In this document: positions 10,101 through 16,100 of the stretch, piece by piece
Numbering within the stretch: position 1 is the stretch's first letter
Layout of the letters: every line of letters begins with the position of its first letter
Source of the DNA: Chrysochromulina tobinii
Lineage: Eukaryota; Haptophyta; Prymnesiales; Chrysochromulinaceae
Reading direction: 5' to 3'
Assembly: GCA_001275005.1 (NCBI GenBank)
Contig: JWZX01003395.1
Span: 1 to 25,158 of the forward strand
DNA length: 25,158 nucleotides
Notes under the pieces: generated by a model
What the model was told of the DNA's origin: nothing
What the model saw: only the letters and a program-made list of their open reading frames with translations
Databases searched by the model: none
Translations under genes and position numbers: made by a program

Positions 10101-10420
10101 TGGTTGATGGTGGTCGCTATCTGCAATCACGTACCTGTGCTGGTAGCAGTCGCCCCCTTCCGCCACGTCATCCGAATGGTTCACCAATAACTCCTCCTTG
10201 CTGTGTTGGCAACACGATGTCTGGATACAATGGTTCTACGGCTACCCACAGTTGTTCAGCTGCCTCGCGCCTTCTTGGCATCGATCCAGAACATAAGATA
10301 GAATCACGCCAGCGAGTCAACAACGTGTTCCCACCTCCTATGTCCGAGCTCCTCGCTGCCCAGCTTGCCATGTGGGGAGGGTGTAACATCCGACTATCAC
10401 TGACCTGTGATTTCATATGA
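4136..10420 (+). CDS. ORF2: USP deubiquitinase, UIM, UPF1-like helicase, C5 DNA methyltransferase polyprotein
   Basis: Uninterrupted frame of 2,094 codons, numbered here from GTG 4136. Order: Pro-rich linker (1-60); complete USP protease (about 65-393); ubiquitin-interacting motif (about 446-465); Cys-rich cluster (about 525-590); UPF1-like SF1B helicase (about 800-1290); a long unassigned region (about 1290-1790) with an IQ-like motif at I1565 and a CxxCxxC cluster near 8957-8977; and a C5-cytosine methyltransferase-like domain (about 1790-2085). There is no early ATG, so synthesis most likely depends on readthrough of the TGA at 4130. The end overlaps ORF3 by 14 nt in the +1 frame. Proteolytic release of the parts by the element's retropepsin is inferred, and cleavage sites cannot be seen. 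No standard Ty3 element carries any of these enzymes between gag and protease. Confidence 0.93.
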   Translation: MGEPGCADGSSVHLLPRAPRPAPPSVPSRAPVPVPLLTPVPSSLAPTSHPSLAPSPASVVTSLHVGPGFVNTSSTCYVNAILQCLVHAPPLVSLLATGEHVRTCRLLRRPAKGAKGGRPVTLSSGRGRRHPAPPSLPPFCSACGLAGILTCRAATMVPSLFIDNLKAFSTSFTPGHHEDAHEFFISVLDHLNRHRSLDTDTFVVGDVTFVDSVFGCSIHTVYECPCLHSPTYIEPSYAISLGLRPCIVDALRDFMTESIESYTCSFCTRSGSCASRSFFDPTALPAVLTLHLKRFTNDSLKLTTHVQFDETLDLSPFTVDQTTALYTLFAVVVHTGERLSNGHFYTFARAPTSPSPAALPSSWYRFDDAKVLPSTLTTVLSSTAYMLFYVRISPVTPLCPPLASVAHVGADVRAGEGGHPGGTHDRFSQDKPAFDEAQEAQPARSDAIEQQQINAAISASLLEASHRPPASIQDRQGDNLARTEVHNAPKSVEPAAVTALPAGIPVVNNAILEATSQPSGDSEPQDNQQCASCCVCGPSEGPFLHSSLHGGQPLVVCTRAGLPLPPLSSRPPSDCESCISVIRETTPMFNSLVFSISSPPPASDVITLRCAATGSPDVDSLVLVESAESPPTRRVVHKSLPNGLPSVPLMLHGSINPVFMPWPRPDGEASACAVRSFRRRWASKPTPAPLRYSSASELADTFQRLLSLEAEASESAAVDSGLSQVAVQWGPGRDIRPTIYFPNALPKDFKINTRVVVSLQAAKGSRLTTLQSSKASRSGTVTHVAQSPVPMVGVSLDIPEKTAPWEEHTCDSSTRFSISKAWQSVPHDRMLAALSKFAQAPGVIGTKLRALLLGHHLPTVQASTSPPLPNTLNTSQQSALQHSLSSVLTLIQGPPGTGKTATSAEIVRNWVALGYRVLVVAQSNSAVDNLTLAISRLGVSLIRHFSSSGPPPDFPYELTAGYHLDTSPFAGDDDKKAAEQFAWYHKLSKDVEYLTETDQLRYRILLKRALSLALSSVPVVCCTCSSAADPALQGRHFDSCLMDEATQAFEPEAYVPLVSSGIQRLVLVGDPKQLGPVVTNPAAAESGLGTSLFERLLLCGYPFTLLDTQYRMHPSLAKFASQQFYDSRVVSGVEASDRLPTPAFPWPVPTVPCFIADTRCPESHQRTSYVNKGEADVVLHVIHVLLSTGVNAADVCVITLYAAQKAHLRPLVDQAMQVDTVDAYQGRECDYVIISLVRSNDKHSIGHGSDSRRMNVALTRARRGLVIVGDVPTFSECALWQNFFTTFNSCIVSTSSSPSGAFSFARPSSTFLTSVVAASAPVTLQHFCLAWDGRYDTMDATARLQVEDRLVQKLNLNRPAPLSFEKKPIGSVWEFARDLPTGRRQLHNTRLEDLLFVHSQVFRPQVRLTLPELLVCWPPGKYSGLLPATAYVARRFGKSTVYYLVVDTRQPDILTSHVRDLVSLLTTVEARCRTEAFTAPTQSCLSCDEEFDDEFRLASDSALAYVGFSLDDAPAGISPDKWAHAATRVDVQGEFLHGAKITRSLAVRAEGRRGHTYLLAAINSIQCFWRTRIVGYYQSSHVRTYWKLANSLRGRCEAWNLRDITKGCSSCPFCTFHALRLSRRWDILCVPSPTDPSLYEFKITLTGRRVKAACNSARMASAVAATASGGLLHLASFHTSADHSAGYVSLHPRKSFKGTLCMKFWRRTGHAPTDSASAAIRSGFLMYRAVRLMRCGYGTMACYFPVHCAESGTIRRVTHMAHSNDFRAQAAVAREVTDWYKTRYVSTLKASLDPLIVCGYFSPGGHADGVRRAGIHAVGIDLQDNISEARRFFEDVIPNRDPRSPVVTCHGGSDALSQEVRDMAVKAHPRTQEVIGDFDTPPCQFYSTLRALPARTHGTPLRSAPLGPSLALKATISLCQARYEKRVHHSVRSEQGMSYFVETVSGGAVQLTPAVGCDRVRGIDFGLPSHDEHLIYFPAKHPVIIDKPLVDGGRYLQSRTCAGSSRPLPPRHPNGSPITPPCCVGNTMSGYNGSTATHSCSAASRLLGIDPEHKIESRQRVNNVFPPPMSELLAAQLAMWGGCNIRLSLTCDFI
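4328..5312 (+). other. USP-family (C19) ubiquitin-specific protease domain in ORF2
   Basis: The Cys box GFVNTSSTCYVNAILQCL matches the USP signature, with catalytic Cys at codon 4361-4363 (residue 76). The HEDAHEFF motif (QDAxEF type) lies near 4666-4690, a CxC and a CxxC pair near 4805 and 4924 resemble the USP zinc ribbon, and LPAVLTLHLKRF precedes the His box GHFYTFAR (catalytic His at 5162-5164, residue 343). WYRFDD and AYMLFYVR complete the fold at the C-terminal end. All catalytic elements are present. The expected activity is hydrolysis of ubiquitin isopeptide bonds; the substrate in this context is unknown. Confidence 0.93.
5471..5530 (+). other. Ubiquitin-interacting motif after the USP domain
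   Basis: Residues about 446-465 read IEQQQINAAISASLLEAS. This fits the UIM consensus of an acidic/polar lead, a hydrophobic residue, Ala, x3, Ser, x2, Glu. Its place directly after a USP domain is typical of cellular deubiquitinases. Short motifs can occur by chance, so the call is moderate. Confidence 0.6.
6560..7960 (+). other. UPF1-like superfamily 1B helicase domain in ORF2
   Basis: Motif I is GPPGTGKT (from 6812, residues 893-900), followed by the Q-S-N-S-A-V-D-N motif Ia. Motif II is DEATQ (Asp at 7262, residue 1043), motif III VGDPKQLGP, motif IV region QYRMHP, motif V VDAYQGRE, and motif VI VALTRARRG. The segment just before motif I (RFSISKAW..HDRMLAALSKFA.., then LLLGH) follows the UPF1 pattern specifically, so this is UPF1-derived rather than a generic SF1 helicase. 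The N-terminal UPF1 CH domain is not recognisable. All core motifs look intact, so ATPase and 5'-3' helicase activity is expected by family. Confidence 0.93.
9505..10395 (+). other. C5-cytosine DNA methyltransferase-like domain in ORF2
   Basis: A motif I-like segment (YFSPGGHADGVRRAG, near 9532-9576) is followed by AVGIDL (motif II). Motif IV is DTPPCQFYS with the catalytic Cys at 9782-9784 (residue 1883). Motif VI is FVETV with the Glu at 9959-9961. FGLPSHDEHLIYF sits where motif VIII is expected but lacks the usual arginines. The C-terminal part (ASRLLGID, then VFPPPMSELLAAQLA) resembles the motif IX/X end of phage-type C5 methyltransferases. The Cys-Glu pair is kept, while motif I is one residue short and motif VIII is altered, so activity is uncertain. 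Confidence 0.78.
10404..10420 (+). other. Putative +1 ribosomal frameshift site between ORF2 and ORF3
   Basis: ORF2 ends TTC ATA TGA (10412-10420). The +1 frame is blocked by TGA at 10401-10403 and open from 10404 to 13172, giving a 14-nt overlap. Skipping the T of the stop gives ATA-(T)-GAT-CAA into ORF3. A TGA-T stop in the A site with +1 reading is the arrangement used by ornithine decarboxylase antizyme mRNAs. ORF3 has no ATG until 10479. An intron, or initiation at ATG 10479, are alternatives. Confidence 0.6.
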
Positions 10421-13175
10421 TCAAGCGCAAATAGACTTGGAGTTGAACACGTGGCACTTGCGCCTGGTCCAGGGTCTTATGGCTACACCTCGTGTATCTC
10501 CACCACCCTCCCTCACTGTTTACGTTGTGTGCTTGACGGCGTCCCAGCCCGGCTCCATCACAGTCAATCAGCGAGGTGATCTTTGCCATGCACCTGCCGG
10601 CACTCTTGGCATGTTTCTCACTCAAGTTCATCAGGCCTTTGCCCTAGTCCATCCGGACGTTGACTTTGGTATCCTCGCTCGTGGCGATTCCAGCTATAGT
10701 GGTAGTGTCTATGCCACTGGTGTCGCTCGCTTCGTCCCCTCTCCAGATACGCCTGATACCGTCGCCTTTCGCACTAATCACCTGTACTCGCGCGACTGCC
10801 TTGGGGGCGTCTTCGACTCTGATCGCCCCCTCCCTGTCAAGTCTATCGAGGAGCTTTTTGCTTTTGACCCGGACTTTGACGATGGCGCTCGCACTAGCGG
10901 TTCTACATTTGCGGTTCCTATTGACGACTTCATCGAGCGACATTCACTTCGTGCAAACACCCCGTCCGACCCTGACTCGGCGTCCTCCCGTTTACAACTT
11001 AGCATGCTCGAGTGCGCCGTTCGGGCACCTGATGAGCGTGGAATCGATGATGCTGAAGAGTCATACTCAGAGTTCCGTCCTGGTGTTCGCCCTGTACGTC
11101 ATCCGCCTGCCGTGTGTGTCGCCAGTCAGGAGACTGTGGATGCCGTTGGCCAAGATGCACCACGACTCGTCTGCTGGACTGGCAAGGACATCTCTTTCCC
11201 ATCTACTGTGACGCTCCCTACACAAGAAAGCCTTCGCGCCAAGTATGTGGCGGCTCGCCGGGCGCGTAACATCCCAACATCTCATGACGAGGACTTCTTT
11301 AACAAGGTCCCGGAGGCAAAGGATTACACCACAAGGCCTGTCCAAGTGCAGATTGATGTCGTCGTTCCGCATACGAACGGCATGTTCATGTGCATCGCCG
11401 ATACCGTCACTACTGCTCGACCCTTCGCGTGTATTCGGCACGTCCAGCGCCCTAAAATGGGAGAGCCGTTCACGCCTTACTCCCTTCCCCACGCGGAGGC
11501 CTGTGCCCGGCACATTGGAATGGACGCTAACTGCAGCGATGGCTCATTCCTTTTCGCCATCACCTCCACGCTTCAGCGTGACGTCCCCCAGGTTGTCGTG
11601 TACGACGTTTCCTTTGCTACGGGTGGCGGGCATCTCGAGGTCACCGCGTGCCTCTGGCGCGTGCCGCTTGATACCCTTCCAGTGTCTGCACTCAGCCTTC
11701 TCGCCGAAGACCAAGGTCTCACCCCTGCAAGTGTCTATGCTGTTGCGAGTGGGGTCTTACAGAGCTATCTGCAACCGTCTTGCTTTGTACCCCACATGCT
11801 TGGCGTTTCTGTGTCCGACGTGACCACGTTAGTTGTCCAACCTGCAACGTTGCCTCGCTCGACACTTCCCCGCCCCTGGATTCAGCTATGGTTCACGCTC
11901 GACGTCTTCCACGATGTAGTCTCTCTCTCCAAGACTATTGAGTCACGCTTCAATACAGGGGCCTATTCATGGGTGCAACCCGGTATGCTTCTATGCTGCC
12001 GTTTCTCTTCTTCTAGTCCGTGCGCATGGTTCGAAGTAGAACATGTCAAGTACTTCACAGGCTACGCGGCTCCTGCACGTGAATACGGTACCCGACTTCT
12101 CCCTCATGTTCCGAACACATCTTCCCTGACGGAGCCTGAACTCGAGTACTATTTCTTCAAACTTCGGAGGAATGTGGACCCGCTCCAGTGGCGCCCGCGA
12201 GTGTCGAAGCCCGCTTCTGTAGTCTGCTGGTCCTTGGCGCCTTATACCTGCTGCCCTCCGACTTCGTGTTCATCTCTCGTCTCTGACTCTCCGCGCTTTC
12301 CAACCTTCACACGAGACTGGCATCGTTTCTATGCCGCCATATCCGATCGTACTCCCAATTCAACTGCGACGCCCCTACGCTCGCCTTCACCTCTCCTTGC
12401 ACCCGATGGCGCACCCTCGGACGATGAGTTCGACGAGGCGACGTGTGTGGCGTTGGAACTGGAGTTCCGACGGGAGGAGAAGCGGAGGGGCGCCCGACTT
12501 TTCGATATGCCTGGCCTTCACGACCTCCGCAATCGCCTGCATCTCACATCTTCCAACGTCGATAATCAGGCTTTCATCTCAGCCGTCCTACGTATCCAGT
12601 GTGCCTGGCGTGGTCACTTTGTTCGATCTCGGGATCGTGAGTACGCAAGATGGTCACTGAGGTACGAGACGTTTCTGCGGAAGGCAGTGTTGGAAGGACC
12701 CCGACCCCGACGTTTCGACGCCTGGCGCAGAGACTGTGCCGCCCGCGCTATTCAGTGTTCTTGGCTCCGTTACCTTGTGTTGGCAGTGAAAACACAACCA
12801 GCAGTTGCTCTCGAGTCTACCTTGAGGCTTCGCCTACGTTTCTTCTCTTCTATGTCGCGCAGTACTCTCCGTACCCGTCATGCACTAGTGCAGCGCTTCA
12901 ACTCTTCTCTTCCCACACTCTTCCTTGTCGCTCGGAACAGCTTCAAGCGCAGGCTCGCCTCTACGTGTGCCAACATTTTGTCTGACATCGATGCTATTGA
13001 GGCTGGATTTCATGCCTATCTCGTGGCCGAAACCGCTTCGACAGGCGCCACTGGTGTCGACACTCTCCTGCGCACCTTGTGCTCACAGGTTGCGAGCCGC
13101 ATGCGTAATGGTGTGAACACACAGTTCGCTACAGTGCAGGAATCCCCGACGGCGGCTCAGGTACCAAACTCATAG
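10407..13175 (+). CDS. ORF3: unrecognised polyprotein section with IQ motifs
   Basis: Open frame of 922 codons in the frame +1 to ORF2, numbered from GTG 10407; the first ATG is at 10479. I do not recognise a family. The N-terminal part (about residues 30-95) has alternating beta/helix character faintly like a Nudix fold but lacks the Nudix box. The middle part contains DGSFLFAI and GGGHLE, slightly reminiscent of OTU proteases but without the catalytic cysteine. Residues 730-740 form a canonical IQ motif (IQCAWRGHFVR), and a second imperfect one starts at I782 (IQCSWLRYL), in an Arg-rich helical C-terminal third. These suggest calmodulin or EF-hand protein binding by family knowledge. The end overlaps the start of ORF4 by 67 nt in the -1 frame. 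Confidence 0.85.
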   Translation: MISYDQAQIDLELNTWHLRLVQGLMATPRVSPPPSLTVYVVCLTASQPGSITVNQRGDLCHAPAGTLGMFLTQVHQAFALVHPDVDFGILARGDSSYSGSVYATGVARFVPSPDTPDTVAFRTNHLYSRDCLGGVFDSDRPLPVKSIEELFAFDPDFDDGARTSGSTFAVPIDDFIERHSLRANTPSDPDSASSRLQLSMLECAVRAPDERGIDDAEESYSEFRPGVRPVRHPPAVCVASQETVDAVGQDAPRLVCWTGKDISFPSTVTLPTQESLRAKYVAARRARNIPTSHDEDFFNKVPEAKDYTTRPVQVQIDVVVPHTNGMFMCIADTVTTARPFACIRHVQRPKMGEPFTPYSLPHAEACARHIGMDANCSDGSFLFAITSTLQRDVPQVVVYDVSFATGGGHLEVTACLWRVPLDTLPVSALSLLAEDQGLTPASVYAVASGVLQSYLQPSCFVPHMLGVSVSDVTTLVVQPATLPRSTLPRPWIQLWFTLDVFHDVVSLSKTIESRFNTGAYSWVQPGMLLCCRFSSSSPCAWFEVEHVKYFTGYAAPAREYGTRLLPHVPNTSSLTEPELEYYFFKLRRNVDPLQWRPRVSKPASVVCWSLAPYTCCPPTSCSSLVSDSPRFPTFTRDWHRFYAAISDRTPNSTATPLRSPSPLLAPDGAPSDDEFDEATCVALELEFRREEKRRGARLFDMPGLHDLRNRLHLTSSNVDNQAFISAVLRIQCAWRGHFVRSRDREYARWSLRYETFLRKAVLEGPRPRRFDAWRRDCAARAIQCSWLRYLVLAVKTQPAVALESTLRLRLRFFSSMSRSTLRTRHALVQRFNSSLPTLFLVARNSFKRRLASTCANILSDIDAIEAGFHAYLVAETASTGATGVDTLLRTLCSQVASRMRNGVNTQFATVQESPTAAQVPNS
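13109..13175 (+). other. ORF3/ORF4 overlap, putative -1 frameshift window
   Basis: The ORF4 frame opens after TAA 13106-13108 and ORF3 stops at TAG 13173-13175. ORF4 is in the -1 frame and has no ATG until inside the protease-RT linker. The retropepsin active site (DGGS, Asp at 13148-13150) lies in the overlap, so the shift must occur before about 13148. The run AATCCCC at 13141-13147 (ORF3 codons TCC CCG) is a possible but non-canonical slip site. No perfect X XXY YYZ heptamer is present. Confidence 0.5.
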
Positions 13176-16100
13176 GCGGTGACGAGTTCCGTCGCTTGCT
13201 GAAGCTAGGTGCTTGCCAATCTGTGAAGCCTCTTACCACCTCAGTGAAGGCAATTCGCGGAGTCACTGGACGCACGAGCATCACTCAGTGGGCTTCACTT
13301 ACCCTTAATTTGGGTGGATTGCTTGTACACCTCACTGATGTTCCTGTCATCGAGGGCCATCATGGCATCCTTCTTGGCAACGATGTACTTGGGAAAGGTA
13401 ACTGCAGGCAGTTCTACACCCCGAAATCACCTACTAGCGTGTACGATGGGTACTACCTGTTCACATCGGATGAAGGCCAAGTCATCTCTGAACCTGTCTC
13501 TTTCGTCTATCGGCGTTCCTCTGTTGACCGCTTTGTGAAGAAGAGTTTTATCGCTATGCCTATACCAGAAACTGATCCTGCTGAGATTGCTCGCATCGCA
13601 GAGGTGGAAGCTCGCACTGGATACAGTGCCACTGCCCGCGTCAATCCTAAGTTAACAGTCGGACCAGGTGGCACCATCTCTTTGTCCCTTAACGTTCTTC
13701 GACCCCTCACGTTCGAGGAGGAGTCTGCTATCAAAGGAGTAGCTCCTATCGCGTACACTGACAAGAGCATCGAAGTACCAGCCTGGAGTGAAAAGGATCT
13801 TTGGGTGCGTGTCCCATCGTGCTGTCCTAATGGAAGCCAAGTCGTCCTCATGCCACTCGACGACACCCGAGCGGCAGATCTTGGCGTCCTAGTTGCTTCG
13901 TCAGTTTCGACAGTCAACCATGAAGGATATGTGCGACTGCGCGTGATTAACCCCAACTTGCAAAGAGTACGTATCCCTCTCCTCTCCCCGATCGCGCGTT
14001 TCATAGTCGATCCTATCTTGCTTGGTCTGCACACGCCTTTCACCACCGAGGAGATTATGAAGAAAGTGAACATCAACCCGGCGCTCTCAGCAGCTGATGT
14101 CAAAGCTACTGAGTCGATGATCAGCAAGGTGAGGCGTCTGTTTCAAGAAAAGCTTGGATACGCTCATGGATATAAGTGCGTCATTCCCACTAGTCAGATC
14201 GACTCGGGTGAAGCCCCGCCGCCGAATCGACAACCGCGCAACCAGAGTATTGAAGAGGATGCGGCACTGAAAAAGACATTGGACAAGTTGGCCAAGGAAC
14301 GGATCATTGAACCGGCTCGCAGTCGCTTCAGCTCCGCGCCCCAGCTCATCCGTAAGCCCGACGGTACTTTTCGTGTTGTCCTGGACTTCCGCGACCTCAA
14401 CAAGTACACTGACAAAGATACGTATCCGCTCCCTAATCTCGAAGGGAACCTCGCTGCACTCGGTAAGGCCAACTGGTTCACTACTCTCGACCTCCTTCAG
14501 GGCTTTCATCAGATAGAGGTCGATGATGACAGCAAACACAAGACGGCCTTCACCACCAAATATGGTCAGTTTCAGTTTGCTCGTATGCCTATGGGTCTCA
14601 CGTCGTCACCAGGTACCTTCATGCGCATTGTGGACGCAACCTTGCGTGGTCTCCCGCCCCACATCGCCATCGCGTACATGGACGACGTCATTATCCCTAC
14701 TTGTGGTACGTACGAGGAGCACATGCGCGACGTCCAACGTGTGTTTGAACGCTTCATCGAGGCTGGCTTTGCTGTGCGCTGCGACAAGTGCTACATTGGC
14801 TACACTGAGGTCCCTTACTTGGGATTCAAGGTCGGCCAGCATGGTACTCGACCCATGGAAAACAAGACAGCTCCTATCCTGAGTATTAAGTGTGAAGACC
14901 TTGGCTTCGATGCAGCAGCCGCCCATCGTTATAGCGGCATGCTCGGGTTCTATCGAAAGTTCATCCCGAATCTCGGCCCTGCACTCGAACCGTTCGACAA
15001 GCTCAAACAAAAGGGTGCTGATGTCGAGAAGATCATGAGTTCACTCGTATTCAAGGCCTCTTTTGCGTACACTCAGCACGCTCTCGCTAACGTCGTCGCA
15101 CTTGCACGTCCGGACTCCAGCAAACCCTTCTACATCGACGTTGACGCGGCTTCGAGCTGTGGTATAGGCGCCGTCCTTAGCCAGCGTACCGACGAAAACG
15201 ACCCTACCTCCCACCGCCCTCTTGCGTGTTGGTCTCGCCGTTTCATCCCCGAAGAGACACGATATGGTGTTCGTGATCAAGAATGCCTTGCGTTACGTGA
15301 AGCGTGTATCCAATGGCGCCACTACATCTCGGGCGCGCGTACTATTGTGCGCTCTGACCACAGATCTCTGCAATGGCTTCTGTCAACCAAGCACCGTGAG
15401 GGCACTCGTGTCAATGGATACGCCCTCGACCTTCAGTCCTACGATATTGAGATCCAGTATGTGCCTGGTAAAGACCACCTTGTGCCTGACTGCTTATCGC
15501 GTCAAATTCCATTGCACCGCACTGAAGGAGGCAACTTCGAGTGCGGGGACTCGTCTCGCCCGCCTATTGCCGATCGACTTGAAGCGGCGCTTTGGGTGCG
15601 ACCCGTGGGGGACGAACCGGGGGGCCCTGTGCCTTCGCCTGTGCCTGTGCCTGTTCTTTCAATTTCCACGCCGCCATCATATCTCGAACAACTTCGATCC
15701 CACTCAGTACGGCGCGAGGCTCATCGTGTTGCTCTAGTCGTCCTCCAAGTCCAGGCTGCTAGAACTGAGTGCCTTCTTGAGCAGCGCGGCAGCGACCTTC
15801 AGTTCCCCGCTACGATGTACGATCCCAACTCTCGGTGCGATTATAGGTCTCAACTGCACGCGTACCTCTTTCGGGTCTACCCTCAATCACACTGGATTCA
15901 TCACGCATTGAAGGGCGCAGTCCCGCTCAAGCGCCGTCAAGGTGGTGGGTTAACACACTACTTCATCGCAGTCCTCCCACCGTCTTCTGTCTCTGGACTC
16001 GTGAGTGCTGTCCGCCTTATCAGCCACACGTCTTTCACCGATCTGAGTGGTGTATCGTCAGCATCTATGAGTGAGGTCGATGACTCTAAGATCCTCCGCC

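Noticed and set aside
11530-11640. OTU-like protease in ORF3 (DGSFLF, GGGHLE)
   Set aside because: The catalytic Cys position is Phe and the spacing between the motifs is too short for an OTU domain.
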